A stretch of 64,000 bases of DNA. Source: SVTX01 sp045653805. Lineage in GTDB: Bacteria > Bacillota > Clostridia > Oscillospirales > CAG-272. The position numbers and the translations under genes are program-made. The stretch is from positions 16,216 through 80,215 of the forward strand of contig JAZOMF010000084.1 of assembly GCA_045653805.1 (NCBI GenBank). Reading direction: 5' to 3'. The notes under the pieces are model-generated. The model searched no databases and was not told the DNA's origin. It saw nothing but the letters and a program-made list of their open reading frames with translations. This document shows, piece by piece, positions 16,039 through 25,047 of this stretch (within the stretch, counting starts at the first letter, position 1; the number at the start of each line of letters is the position of its first letter).

Positions 16039-17021
16039 TACTTAACACCTCCCAAGGTCTTTTTCTTTGTCCAGCTGGAAAGGAATGGGGTAACAAGGTT
16101 CATAGTAAGAATTGCGATAGAAACGCCCTCGGGGAAAGAACCGAACTGTCTGATAGCGAAGGTAAGAAGACCTGCGCCAACGCAGAAGAGCACTCTTCCC
16201 TTGCCCGTGATGGGAGTGGTAACGTAGTCGGTAGCCATGAAGATAGCACCGAGAAGAAGACCGCCCGCAAGAACGTGCTGGAGCGCAAAGGTAGCATTGA
16301 AGCCACCGAAAATGAAGTAGCATACGAATACGGTAGCAACGAAGGTTGCGGGAACGTACCACTTGATAACCTTACGAGCTACGAGGTAGATAAATCCGAG
16401 AATAAGAGCGAAGGAGCAGGTCTCACCGATAGTGCCTCCGTACACACCAACGAAGAGCTGGAGAATATTGGGGGCATTGGTTGCCGCATCTGCCGCACCC
16501 TTATTGAGGGAAGCGAGAGGAGTTGCGCTTGCAACGATTTCTGTGGCAGGAACAGCTTCGCCAAGGAAACCGAGATCGAAAAGAGGCGCCGCAACAACCA
16601 CGGTACCCACTGCCGAGAAGGTCAGAAGCATAAATACGCGAGCCGCGATAGCAGGATTTACTATGTTTTTACCAAGTCCGCCAAAGAAGCACTTAACTAC
16701 TACGATAGCGAATACGCTACCAATAACACACTGCCACCAGGGCACGTTAACGCTAAGGTTAAGAGCAAGAAGAAGACCTGTTACTACTGCGGAGAAATCT
16801 CCAACGGTCTGCTTTTTGCGAGCGATGAGGTTGAATATAACCTCGGAAAGAACTGCGCTTGCAACACAAGTGAAAATTACCACAAGAGCCTGAAGTCCGA
16901 AGATAATAACACCTGCAATAGCAGCGGGAAGCATTGCGATAACAACGTCACGCATGATATTGTGGGTGGAAGAGCCCTTCTGATGGATATGAGGGGTGGA
17001 GGAAATATGAAGCTTACCCAT
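16038..17021 (-). CDS. rnfD: Rnf complex subunit D
   Basis: A 327-residue membrane protein with about nine or ten helices. It starts LHISSTPHIHQKGSSTHNIM, typical of RnfD/NqrB, and has GKNIVNPAIAARVFMLLTFS. The covalent FMN site is expected at the Thr in VASATPLASLNKG, equivalent to the (S/T)GATP motif of the family, modified by ApbE encoded three genes upstream. FMATDYVTTPITGKGRVLF is the conserved C-terminal signature. ATG overlaps the rnfC stop codon. Confidence 0.92.
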   Translation of the reverse strand: MGKLHISSTPHIHQKGSSTHNIMRDVVIAMLPAAIAGVIIFGLQALVVIFTCVASAVLSEVIFNLIARKKQTVGDFSAVVTGLLLALNLSVNVPWWQCVIGSVFAIVVVKCFFGGLGKNIVNPAIAARVFMLLTFSAVGTVVVAAPLFDLGFLGEAVPATEIVASATPLASLNKGAADAATNAPNILQLFVGVYGGTIGETCSFALILGFIYLVARKVIKWYVPATFVATVFVCYFIFGGFNATFALQHVLAGGLLLGAIFMATDYVTTPITGKGRVLFCVGAGLLTFAIRQFGSFPEGVSIAILTMNLVTPFLSSWTKKKTLGGVK

Positions 17022-18373
17022 TATTTGTTACCTCCTGTCTTTTCCTTCTGTGCCGCCGCATACTTCTTGAGGAAGGACTTTGCAGCCCAGTTGATCTGAA
17101 GAAGAGGACGGTTAGCGGGACAAACGTAAGAGCAGCAAGCACAGTCAACACACTGACGAACGCCGGTGTCGATAAGAAGCTTAGCCTTCTTGTCCTCGTT
17201 TTTGATATTCATTACGCGATCGACCATAGCAACGCTGATGCCTACGGGGCACTTCTCCATACATCTGCCGCAGTTGATACAAGCGGAGGCGTCGGGAAGA
17301 ACAGCACTCTTCTCGTCGAATACGAGAATTGCATTGGATACCTTAACGATAGGATCGTCTACGGAGCAGATAGCAGTACCGTTCATAGGACCGCCAACTA
17401 CTACCTTGCCGGGCTCCTTCTTAAGTCCGGTATAATTAACAAGCTCGCTGATGCGAGTACCGATGGGAGCGATAAGATTCATAGGAGTCTTAACCGCAGG
17501 ACCGTCAACGGTTACGATTCTCTCAACTAAAGGCATACCGGTGTTGAGGTACTCAGCCATCTTAGCAAGAGAGGAAACGTTGATGATAAGAGCGCCGAAG
17601 GAGGGGAAACGTCTACCTGCAACTGCAACTCTGCCGGTTGCATTGTAAAGCATTACCTGCTTTGCACCCTGAGGATAAATGGTCTTAAGCTGATGAATAA
17701 CAACGTAATCCTTATCCTTGAAGGTTTCCTTAAGAACCTTGATTGCATCCATCTTGTTCTTTTCGATACAGATCTTAAAGGTTGCGTTACCGAGATACTC
17801 GTTCATGTACTTACGAAGATACTCGATACCGTCTGCGATGAGCTCGGGGTGAGCAAGCATCATTCTGTGGTCACTGGTGATGTAGGGCTCGCACTCTGCA
17901 GCATTGATAAGAACGGTGTCAACCTTATAGTCGGGGTTCTTAGCCTCGTTGAACTTTGCCCAAGTGGGGAAAGCCGCGCCACCAAGACCAACGATACCGC
18001 CCTCACGAACTGCCTGGAGGAAGCTGTCGCAGTCTGTGATCTCGGGAGCCTTAACGCTCTCGGAAATCTCCATCAAGCCGTCGCTTTCAATGCGAATAGC
18101 CAAGGTATCCTTGCCGCTGGAGGTTGCCATGGGAGCGATCTCAACAACGGTACCGGAAACGGTTGCGTGTACAGGAGAGGAAAATCTTCCCTCTTCTCTT
18201 GCGATGAGCTGACCGACCTTAACGTGGTCGCCAACATTTACGATAGGTTCCGCATCCTGGCCGGAATGCATGTTCATAGGCAGAACTACTTCCTTGGGCG
18301 TTTCGATGCGTACAGGAACACATGCCGCTGTATGTTTGTTATGAGGCACGTGCAAAGATGAAATATCTTTCAA
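17021..18373 (-). CDS. rnfC: Rnf complex subunit C
   Basis: A 450-residue peripheral subunit that takes part in NAD(H) oxidoreduction at the cytoplasmic face. N-terminal barrel (VNVGDHVKVGQLIAREEG, SSPVHATVSGTVVEI), then the flavin/NADH-binding region (GIVGLGGAAFPTWAKF, INAAECEPYITSDHR) and two [4Fe-4S] motifs near the end: CINCGRCMEKCP and CVDCACCSYVCP. The start is a TTG after AAGGAG. It is the first structural rnf gene, 67 bases after apbE. Confidence 0.94.
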   Translation of the reverse strand: MKDISSLHVPHNKHTAACVPVRIETPKEVVLPMNMHSGQDAEPIVNVGDHVKVGQLIAREEGRFSSPVHATVSGTVVEIAPMATSSGKDTLAIRIESDGLMEISESVKAPEITDCDSFLQAVREGGIVGLGGAAFPTWAKFNEAKNPDYKVDTVLINAAECEPYITSDHRMMLAHPELIADGIEYLRKYMNEYLGNATFKICIEKNKMDAIKVLKETFKDKDYVVIHQLKTIYPQGAKQVMLYNATGRVAVAGRRFPSFGALIINVSSLAKMAEYLNTGMPLVERIVTVDGPAVKTPMNLIAPIGTRISELVNYTGLKKEPGKVVVGGPMNGTAICSVDDPIVKVSNAILVFDEKSAVLPDASACINCGRCMEKCPVGISVAMVDRVMNIKNEDKKAKLLIDTGVRQCVDCACCSYVCPANRPLLQINWAAKSFLKKYAAAQKEKTGGNK

Positions 18374-18440
18374 AACCTTTTCTCCTTCCGTTTATTTAAG
18401 TATATTTTTATTTTTAATTGCTTTCAAGTTTATTTGAGGA

Positions 18441-19502
18441 TTATTTCTTTATTAAATCCTCAAGACCGGGTGTCATTTGCTGATTGCCATCCTTATCTAC
18501 CCAGAACACTTCAACTCCGCCGATCTTCTCGACAAGAGCAAGTCCGTCCCCATAGCTCATAGCAAACAGAGCCGTGGACAGAGCATCTGCAAGTCCGCTG
18601 TCTTTGGTAATGACCGTTACTGAAGAAAAATAATCCGCAGGCATAAGAGTGTCCTTATCAATGATATGGTGATATCTCTGACCATTAACGGTGTAGTATC
18701 TTTCATAATCTCCGCTGGTTACGCAGGAGGTGTCAGCAAGAATAAGGTACAAGGCGTAGGCGTCGGTGTTGTGGGGATTCTTGATTCCCGTATTCCATCC
18801 CGACCCATCTCTCTTGTGACCAATTATGCGGATATTTCCGCCAATATTAAGAACGTATCCGTCAGCTCCCTGGCTTTCAAGGTATTCTGCCGCCTTTTCG
18901 GTTGCATATCCCTTTCCAAGCGCACCCACGTCGATAGATGCCTCGGGGTCTGCTATACGAACAGTATTATTTTCTACGTCAATTTCAAGGCAAGACATAT
19001 CGGTATGGTTGTTTGCCTCTTCAAGCTCCTCATCCGTAGGGATTCGGGCGTTTTTAGGATCGGTGCCTGCCGCCTCGCGGCAATCGTGCCAAAGACGAAG
19101 CACAGAGCCCATCATTATATTCATTTCACCGTCGGTAGCCTCGTAAAGCTCCTTGGCGTAAAGCAAAAATTCAATAAGTCTTTCGTCAACCACCATAGGC
19201 TCTCCGCCGGCGTTGCGATTGAGCGTTTTTAGGTTGGTAATTCCCGAATACTCGTAGTAAATATCAAACAACTGATGATATTCCTCAAGTATCTTCGTTG
19301 CCCCCTCACATCTTGCTTCAAAGATCTCCTGAGAGTCACCTTGATAGCTGTAAACGTAAGATACGGTGTCAAAAAAGCTAAAATAAGCCATTCCAAGTGG
19401 CTTTTTGTTTTCTCCCCCATTCGCAACTGTAGGGCAGCCCGTCAAAGAGACGAGCAGCCCTATAATTGCACATAAGGAAATCAAAGATTTGAATATCTTC
19501 AA
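18441..19502 (-). CDS. apbE: ApbE-family FAD:protein FMN transferase (lipoprotein)
   Basis: A 353-residue lipoprotein with lipobox LVSLTGC (Cys about residue 22). ApbE attaches FMN to a Thr of RnfG and RnfD outside the membrane. Motifs: FFDTVSYVYSY, TDGEMNIMMGSVLRLWHDC, the nucleotide-binding SIDVGALGKGYATEKAAEYL, YVLNIGGNIRIIG, and YHHIIDKDTLMPA with SGLADALSTALFAM, where metal ligands lie. Being in the rnf operon fits its modification of the two flavoproteins encoded downstream. Confidence 0.94.
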   Translation of the reverse strand: MKIFKSLISLCAIIGLLVSLTGCPTVANGGENKKPLGMAYFSFFDTVSYVYSYQGDSQEIFEARCEGATKILEEYHQLFDIYYEYSGITNLKTLNRNAGGEPMVVDERLIEFLLYAKELYEATDGEMNIMMGSVLRLWHDCREAAGTDPKNARIPTDEELEEANNHTDMSCLEIDVENNTVRIADPEASIDVGALGKGYATEKAAEYLESQGADGYVLNIGGNIRIIGHKRDGSGWNTGIKNPHNTDAYALYLILADTSCVTSGDYERYYTVNGQRYHHIIDKDTLMPADYFSSVTVITKDSGLADALSTALFAMSYGDGLALVEKIGGVEVFWVDKDGNQQMTPGLEDLIKK

Positions 19503-19532
19503 ATTTCTTCTCTCCTAAATAGAAGTATTAAA

Positions 19533-20591
19533 TTATCTTGCGTTGTTAACAGCCTCAGCTACAACTGCACAGATTGCGGGAATCTGGATGGTGCAGCCTG
19601 CTGCAAGAAGAGCCTCATCGGAGGAGATGTTGTGATCGAGGACGTTCTGCGTCTCCATGCCTGCAACCTCAGCAGCGGTCTTGCCTACAACGTACTTGGA
19701 GAACTCGTAGGACTGAACGTACCACTCAAGGATCTGGCCGTCCTCGTTGTTATCAGAGGAGTAGGGGTTGCCTGCCATGCCGTAGCCTTCCTTAAGCTCT
19801 CTCTTAGTGCCCTTAAATTCCTGGGGCTCAACTTCGCCGTCAATGGTTACGGTGATCTTGGGCTGGATAGCGTCGTTAAGAGCAGCAACGATCTTGCCGT
19901 CAACAACAACTGCTGCGGCGAAATCGGAGTACATAGCAACGGTGCCGTCCTTCTCCTCGGTAGCAGCTACGGAATCGGTAGCGTAGGAATCAACGGAAAC
20001 ACCGAGAGTGAAGGTGCCTGCAACTGCCTTGAAGCTCATGCCCTGTGCATCCTCGCAAGCCTTAACAACCGCCTCACAGAAATCACCGATCTCGATGGTG
20101 CAGCCTGCTGCAAGAAGATCAGCATCAGCGGAAATGGTGTGGTTGTTAACGAACTGGGTGTTGCCCTTAAGAGCCTTAACCTCACCAACAGTCTTACCTA
20201 CAACGAATGCCTCGAAAGCCTTAGCCTGAGCGTCCCACTCAAGAATTCTACCGTCGTTATCGTTGTCGGAAGAATAAGGGCTGGTGGACATACCGTACTC
20301 AGTGCCCTTTTCCATCTTGGACTTGAAGGTAGCTGCGGTGTCAACCGCACCGTCAGTAACGTTCATCTTGTTCTGAGCAACGTCGATGCGGCAAGCAACG
20401 ATCTTACCGTCAGCATCGGTTACAACGGTTGCAACGGTTGCATCAACCTGTGCATTGTTGGTAGCGGAGCTGCCCATGTCAACTACGATACCCATGCCGA
20501 GCTTGTACTCAGCCTCAGTTGCTGCGGGAGTACATGCAACAACTGCAAGTACTGTGCAAATGCACAATACGATGGCGAAAATCTTTTTCAT
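19533..20591 (-). CDS. Lipoprotein built of two tandem repeats, leading the Rnf operon; function unknown
   Basis: A 352-residue lipoprotein (lipobox LAVVACT, Cys about 20) that I cannot assign to a named family. After the signal it consists of two repeats of about 165 residues. Each has a strand-rich stretch resembling an FMN-bind domain (ATVVTDADGKIVACRIDVAQ in copy 1, AAVVVDGKIVAALNDAIQPK in copy 2), then a shared block: YGMSTSPYSSDNDNDGRILE in copy 1 and YGMAGNPYSSDNNEDGQILE in copy 2, later VVGKT, LLAAGCTI. No GATxT flavinylation motif is visible. First gene after the operon promoter, 30 bases before apbE, so probably an extracellular partner of Rnf or ApbE. Confidence 0.8.
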   Translation of the reverse strand: MKKIFAIVLCICTVLAVVACTPAATEAEYKLGMGIVVDMGSSATNNAQVDATVATVVTDADGKIVACRIDVAQNKMNVTDGAVDTAATFKSKMEKGTEYGMSTSPYSSDNDNDGRILEWDAQAKAFEAFVVGKTVGEVKALKGNTQFVNNHTISADADLLAAGCTIEIGDFCEAVVKACEDAQGMSFKAVAGTFTLGVSVDSYATDSVAATEEKDGTVAMYSDFAAAVVVDGKIVAALNDAIQPKITVTIDGEVEPQEFKGTKRELKEGYGMAGNPYSSDNNEDGQILEWYVQSYEFSKYVVGKTAAEVAGMETQNVLDHNISSDEALLAAGCTIQIPAICAVVAEAVNNAR

Positions 20592-20985
20592 TTTCTTTCC
20601 CCTTTAATATTTTTGTATTTTGTGATGTCCAATCGCAAAAAACTCGTTCGATCAAAAACCTTTAGGGGACTCTAACCAAACGACATTTGCAAAATTCTCT
20701 CACATTCTCGGTTATTATATCATATTGTTAACACCAAGTCAAGAGTTTTCCGTCATTTTTTTAACATTTTTCAAAATTTAACAAAAAATCCAAGATTTTA
20801 TTTAAAATTACGCCAACCATTTTGCATTTCGACCAATCAATGATAAAAATGCAGACTTTTTCGAGTACAAAACAACTTCCATCTTGCTCATATTTCTTTT
20901 ATTTTTAATAATATATGTGTAAATTATTCATTATTTTATGATAAAATTTGAATTGTATAATTTGTACTCACCACAAGGAGAAAAA
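20592..20985. other. AT-rich divergent intergenic region between the Rnf operon and the LysR gene
   Basis: 394 bases between the lipoprotein start and the regulator start. It holds the Rnf operon promoter and a 5' leader of about 120 bases in which I looked for and did not find an FMN or other known riboswitch. The regulator side is very AT-rich, with a weak plus-strand candidate (TTGCTC, 17 bases, AATAAT) ending near 20925. LysR-type proteins often bind such divergent regions, but I cannot point to a clear T-N11-A site. Confidence 0.6.
20714..20742 (-). promoter_or_regulatory. Sigma-A promoter of the lipoprotein-apbE-rnf operon
   Basis: On the minus strand TTGACT, 17 bases, TATAAT: one mismatch from consensus. 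It lies about 120 bases upstream of the first gene. Confidence 0.82.
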
Positions 20986-21909
20986 ATGAACATATTACAC
21001 ATGAAATACGCGGTAGAGGTAGCCAAGCGAGGCTCTCTGAATAAAGCCGCCGAGGCTCTGCTCTGCGCCCAGCCCAACATAAGCCGTTCCATAAAAGAAT
21101 TGGAATCCGACCTGGGGATCACTCTTTTCCGCAGAAGTGCCAAAGGTATGGAGCCTACCCCCGAGGGATCGGAATTCATCTTTTATGCTCAAAACATCCT
21201 CAAACAAATAGATGAGGTCGAGACGCTCTATAAAAACGGTGGCATCCGCCAACACCGCCTCTCGGTGTGCACCCCTTGTGCCGATTACGTGCTGGACGCG
21301 GTGAAGGAATGCGGCAACACTGTAGAGATAGTGCGACACGGAAGAGACCCGGAAAGCATCGCAGATCGAGTAATTTGCGGCTGCTGTGATCTGGGAATTG
21401 CGCGTTGCGAAATCAGCGCAAAGCGTGTTCTGGAAAGGAATCTCGGTGAAAAAGACCTTGCTGTAGAACAGATTGCAGAGTTTCCCTGCTACTTGACGGT
21501 CAGCAAAGACTCCCCTCTTGCCAAAACGGATTCTATAAATCTCCACGACCTCAAAAAGCTTACCGAGGTAGCCAGTGGCGACCTGCATTTTGCTCGTTCA
21601 ATGCCCTCCGACAACAAGGGCGGAAGCTCCCCGAATCAGATACTTATAATGGACCGCTCGATGCGATTTGAATTTCTCTCAAACAACGTCCACGCCTTTT
21701 CAAAGGAGGCTCCCGCATCAAAAAAATTGCTCCAAAGATACGGGCTGATTCAAAAGGAATACACCCTTGAGAAAAAGCATTTGGTGGATCTTTTGATATA
21801 CAGAAAAGGATATCGACCCACCGAAAATGAAGTTAAATTCGTTGCCGCGCTCAGAAGTCGAGCAAGTCAATTTATCAATATTTCACAAAAGACACAAAAT
21901 AAGGGCTGA
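20986..21909 (+). CDS. LysR-family transcriptional regulator
   Basis: A 307-residue regulator. The winged-helix DNA-binding domain fills residues 1-60 (HMKYAVEVAKRGSLNKAAEA, PNISRSIKELESDLGITLFR), followed by a linker helix and a type 2 periplasmic-binding-like effector domain (DLGIARCEISAKRV, PCYLTVSKDSPLA). The start is fixed by AAGGAG before ATGAAC; a 16-codon extension lacks a site. Its position, divergent from the Rnf operon and directly upstream of nfnAB, makes it a candidate regulator of these redox genes. The effector is unknown. Confidence 0.88.
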   Translation: MNILHMKYAVEVAKRGSLNKAAEALLCAQPNISRSIKELESDLGITLFRRSAKGMEPTPEGSEFIFYAQNILKQIDEVETLYKNGGIRQHRLSVCTPCADYVLDAVKECGNTVEIVRHGRDPESIADRVICGCCDLGIARCEISAKRVLERNLGEKDLAVEQIAEFPCYLTVSKDSPLAKTDSINLHDLKKLTEVASGDLHFARSMPSDNKGGSSPNQILIMDRSMRFEFLSNNVHAFSKEAPASKKLLQRYGLIQKEYTLEKKHLVDLLIYRKGYRPTENEVKFVAALRSRASQFINISQKTQNKG

Positions 21910-22037
21910 AACGAGATCGTTATATCATTTTTGATATATCCGATATGCCTTTTTGGTTATTCCCAAAACCGCTATTAACATGTTATAATAATATGGTGAA
22001 AAAAATCAAAATAAGCCCTTGTGGAAACAGTTTTATT

Positions 22038-22065
22038 CGCCGAGATTCAAAGATCGGCGTTTTTT
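22038..22065 (+). terminator. Rho-independent terminator between the LysR gene and nfnA
   Basis: CGCCGA and TCGGCG pair around a ten-base loop, followed by TTTTTT. It lies 130 bases past the LysR stop and 114 bases before nfnA. A TATAAT at 21988-21993 upstream of it would, if used, put the hairpin in the nfn leader as an attenuator; the -35 match there is poor, so simple termination of the LysR transcript is more likely. Confidence 0.72.
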
Positions 22066-22178
22066 ACGGAATGTGGGGGACAAGCTCTCTCCTTCGGCGA
22101 ATTTTGATTTCACACACGAAACTTGTAAACAATTTTAATTTGGCGGCCTAACCAGCCGCTACATACAGGAGGCAAAGT

Positions 22179-23033
22179 ATGTACAAGATAGTTAACAAAA
22201 AGGTTTTGAACCCTACAGTGGTACAGCTCTGGATCGAGGCTCCCCTTGTTGCTAACAAGGCTCGTCCCGGTCAGTTCATCATTCTTCGCGTAGACGAGAA
22301 CGGCGAGCGTATTCCCCTTACCGTTGCAGGTGTCAACAAGGAAAACGGAACCGTTAAGATCATTTACCAGATCGTTGGCGGCACTACCAAGAAGCTTTCT
22401 TACAAGGAAGAAGGCGACTACATTCAGGATTTCGTAGGCCCTCTCGGCGTGGCTACTCACCTTGATGGTCTTAAGAAGGTCTGCATCGTAGGTGGCGGTG
22501 TTGGATGCGCAATCGCACTTCCCATAGCAGAGGCTCTCCATGAAATGGGAGCAGACGTAACCAGCATCATCGGATTCAGAAGCAAGGATCTCCTTATTCT
22601 TGAAGACGAGTTCAAGGCTTGCTCCGACAAGCTCCGCATCATGACCGACGACGGCTCCTACGGCGAGCACGGGAACGTTACCAGGCCCCTCAAGGAAATG
22701 CTCGAGGGCGGCGAGAAGTTCGATATGATCATCACTATCGGTCCTCTCATCATGATGAAGTTCGTAGTTGCTACCGCAAAGCCCTTCGGTACTCCCGTAA
22801 CCGCTTCCATGAACCCCATCATGATCGACGGTACAGGCATGTGCGGTGGATGCCGTCTCACCCTTAACATCGACGGCAAGAAGGTAACTAAGTTCGCGTG
22901 TGTCGACGGTCCCGACTTCAACGGCTACGAGATCGACTTCGACGAAGCAATGTCCAGAGGTAGAATGTACGCTGACTTCGAGCGCCACGCTCACGACGCT
23001 GCGTGCAATCTCTTCAAGAAGGAGGTAGAATAA
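22179..23033 (+). CDS. nfnA: NfnA-type NADH-binding FAD/[2Fe-2S] subunit (ferredoxin-NADP+ reductase alpha)
   Basis: A 284-residue protein of the sulfide dehydrogenase/DHODB-like FAD/NAD family. FAD site: ARPGQFIILRVDENGERIPL; NAD site: KVCIVGGGVGCAIALPIAEA; C-terminal [2Fe-2S] cysteines in GTGMCGGCRLTLN and KFACVDGPDF. With the next gene it forms the electron-bifurcating NADH-dependent reduced ferredoxin:NADP+ oxidoreductase, which couples NADH and ferredoxin oxidation to NADPH formation. ACAGGAGG precedes the ATG. One base separates it from nfnB. Confidence 0.92.
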   Translation: MYKIVNKKVLNPTVVQLWIEAPLVANKARPGQFIILRVDENGERIPLTVAGVNKENGTVKIIYQIVGGTTKKLSYKEEGDYIQDFVGPLGVATHLDGLKKVCIVGGGVGCAIALPIAEALHEMGADVTSIIGFRSKDLLILEDEFKACSDKLRIMTDDGSYGEHGNVTRPLKEMLEGGEKFDMIITIGPLIMMKFVVATAKPFGTPVTASMNPIMIDGTGMCGGCRLTLNIDGKKVTKFACVDGPDFNGYEIDFDEAMSRGRMYADFERHAHDAACNLFKKEVE

Positions 23034-23034
23034 T

Positions 23035-24450
23035 ATGGCAAAGGCTAATATGTCTCTTACAAGAAACGCAATGCCCACTCAGGACCCCCAGGTTCGTGCG
23101 CATAATTTTGACGAAGTTGCTCTCGGCTACACCGAGGAAATGGCAATCGACGAGGCAAACAGATGTCTCAACTGTAAGAATATGCCCTGTGTTAACGGTT
23201 GTCCCGTTAAGATCCACATCCCCGAGTTCATCACAAAGATCAAGGAGGGTGACTTTGAGGGCGCATATCAGATAATTTCCAAGTCTTCTTCTCTTCCCGC
23301 GGTTTGCGGACGCGTATGTCCTCAGGAGGTACAGTGCGAGTCCAAGTGTGTTCGCGGCATCAAGGGCGAGTCCGTTGGTATCGGTCGTCTTGAGCGTTTC
23401 GTTGCTGACTGGCACAACACCTTCGCAACCGAGGCTCCCGCTCGTCCTGAAAGCAACGGTCACAGAGTAGCAGTTGTAGGTTCCGGTCCTTCCGGTCTTA
23501 CTTGTGCCGGCGATCTTGCAAAGAAGGGCTATGAAGTAACCGTTTACGAAGCACTTCACACCGCAGGCGGCGTTCTTGTTTACGGTATTCCCGAGTTCCG
23601 TCTTCCCAAGGCAATCGTTGCAAAGGAAGTTGAAACTCTTAAGCAGCTCGGCGTTAAGATTGAGACTAACGTCGTTATCGGTAAGACCCTTACCATCGAC
23701 GAGCTCTTCGAAATGGGTTATGAGGCTGTTTTCGTAGGAAGCGGCGCAGGTCTTCCCAACTTCATGGGCATTCCCGGTGAGTCCTACAAGGGAGTTTACT
23801 CCGCTAACGAGTTCCTTACCAGAAGTAATCTTATGAAGTCCTACCTCGACAACCCCGAGACCCCCATCATGAAGGGTGGCAAGGTTGCAATCGTCGGCGG
23901 CGGTAACGTTGCTATGGACGCTGCAAGAACCGCTCTCCGTCTCGGTGCTGAGAAGGTATATATCGTTTACCGTCGTTCCATGGAAGAGCTTCCCGCTCGT
24001 AAGGAAGAGGTGGAGCATGCTGAGGAAGAAGGAATCGAGTTCCGTCTCCTTTGCAATCCTACCGAGATCGTTGGCTACAACAATCCCGAGGATGCTCGTG
24101 ATCCCAGAAACGGCTTCGTAACCGGAATCAAGTGCGTAAAGATGGAGCTTGGAGAGCCCGACGCTAAGGGCAGACGTCGTCCCGTAGTTATTCCCGGCAG
24201 CGAGTTCGAGATCGAGGTTGATACCGTAGTTATCTCTATCGGTACTTCCCCCAATCCCCTTATCAAGTCCACCACCGAAGGACTTGAGGTTAACGACCAC
24301 GGCGGTATCATTGTAAACGAGGACGGTCTTTCCTCTCGTAACGCAGTATATGCAGGCGGTGACGTTGTAACCGGAGCGGCTACCGTTATCTCCGCTATGG
24401 GCGCAGGTAAGACAGCAGCTAAGGCTATCGACGAATATCTCGCAAAATAA
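23035..24450 (+). CDS. nfnB: NfnB-type NADPH/ferredoxin subunit (glutamate synthase small-subunit family)
   Basis: A 471-residue flavoprotein with the GltD-like layout: N-terminal [4Fe-4S] cysteines (CLNCKNMPCVNGCPV and CGRVCPQEVQCESKC), FAD site VVGSGPSGLTCAGDLAKKGY, NADPH site VAIVGGGNVAMDAARTALRL, and terminal FAD motif AVYAGGDVVTGAATVISAMG. Alone the sequence also fits gltA/gltD annotations, but there is no glutamate synthase large subunit beside it, whereas nfnA is directly upstream, so NfnB is preferred. Confidence 0.92.
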   Translation: MAKANMSLTRNAMPTQDPQVRAHNFDEVALGYTEEMAIDEANRCLNCKNMPCVNGCPVKIHIPEFITKIKEGDFEGAYQIISKSSSLPAVCGRVCPQEVQCESKCVRGIKGESVGIGRLERFVADWHNTFATEAPARPESNGHRVAVVGSGPSGLTCAGDLAKKGYEVTVYEALHTAGGVLVYGIPEFRLPKAIVAKEVETLKQLGVKIETNVVIGKTLTIDELFEMGYEAVFVGSGAGLPNFMGIPGESYKGVYSANEFLTRSNLMKSYLDNPETPIMKGGKVAIVGGGNVAMDAARTALRLGAEKVYIVYRRSMEELPARKEEVEHAEEEGIEFRLLCNPTEIVGYNNPEDARDPRNGFVTGIKCVKMELGEPDAKGRRRPVVIPGSEFEIEVDTVVISIGTSPNPLIKSTTEGLEVNDHGGIIVNEDGLSSRNAVYAGGDVVTGAATVISAMGAGKTAAKAIDEYLAK

Positions 24451-24459
24451 GAGTTATTT

Positions 24460-24495
24460 ATCCTTGGCCGTCAAATAGACGGTCAAGGATTTTTT
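24460..24495 (+). terminator. Rho-independent terminator after nfnAB
   Basis: ATCCTTGGCCGTC pairs with GACGGTCAAGGAT (one G-T pair) over a short loop and runs into TTTTTT. It separates nfnAB from the hydrogenase operon. Confidence 0.88.
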
Positions 24496-24561
24496 AGACA
24501 TTTCAAAACTACTCTCTCGCAAAAGCAAAAGACGGCAGTTTATATTAATGAGGAGAAAAAA

Positions 24562-25047
24562 ATGAACGAATCCTTTGATTTTTCCGTTGTTGACAACATA
24601 ATCGCAAGCAACGGCTGCAAGCAGCACGCTATAATCTCCATCCTTCAGGACATTCAAGAGCACTACAGATACCTCCCCGCAGAAGTATTCCCCTATCTTG
24701 CGGCAAAGCTCGCTATGAGCGAGGCAAGCATCTACAGTATTGCTACCTTCTATGAAAACTTCTCTCTTGAGCCCAAGGGCAAGTACGTTATCAAGATCTG
24801 TGACGGTACTGCTTGCCATGTGCGCCGTTCCATCCCGATCCTGGAGCGCATCAGACAGGAACTCGGTCTTAGCGAAAGCAAAAAGACCACCGACGACCGC
24901 ATTTTCACCGTTGAGACCGTTTCTTGCCTCGGCGCTTGCGGTCTTGCGCCCGTTCTCACCGTAAACGACGTGGTTCACCCCGAAATGACCCCCGATAAGG
25001 CATCCGCACTTCTTGCAAAGCTTAAGGAGGAGAACGAAAATGCTTAA
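24562..25047 (+). CDS. hydC: HydC/NuoE-type [2Fe-2S] subunit of the bifurcating hydrogenase
   Basis: A 161-residue thioredoxin-like ferredoxin. The four cluster cysteines sit in CDGTACHVR and CLGACGLAPVL; ATFYENFSLEPKGKYVIKIC is the family's central stretch. It is the small electron-transfer subunit of HydABC, which oxidises NADH and reduced ferredoxin together to make H2 (or the reverse). An RBS (GAGGAG) is present. Its 3' end overlaps the next gene by eight bases. Confidence 0.9.
   Translation: MNESFDFSVVDNIIASNGCKQHAIISILQDIQEHYRYLPAEVFPYLAAKLAMSEASIYSIATFYENFSLEPKGKYVIKICDGTACHVRRSIPILERIRQELGLSESKKTTDDRIFTVETVSCLGACGLAPVLTVNDVVHPEMTPDKASALLAKLKEENENA

Noticed and set aside
20592..20713. 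Possible FMN riboswitch in the leader of the flavin-dependent Rnf operon
   Set aside because: None of the conserved RFN-element sequence blocks is present in the 120-base leader on either strand.
21975..22178. Attenuator-type leader for nfnAB (promoter, hairpin with T-run, then gene)
   Set aside because: The upstream TATAAT has no acceptable -35; the hairpin is better explained as the LysR gene terminator.
23035..24450. Glutamate synthase small subunit as the primary call
   Set aside because: No large subunit is near, and the NfnA-type partner is one base upstream, which favours NfnB.
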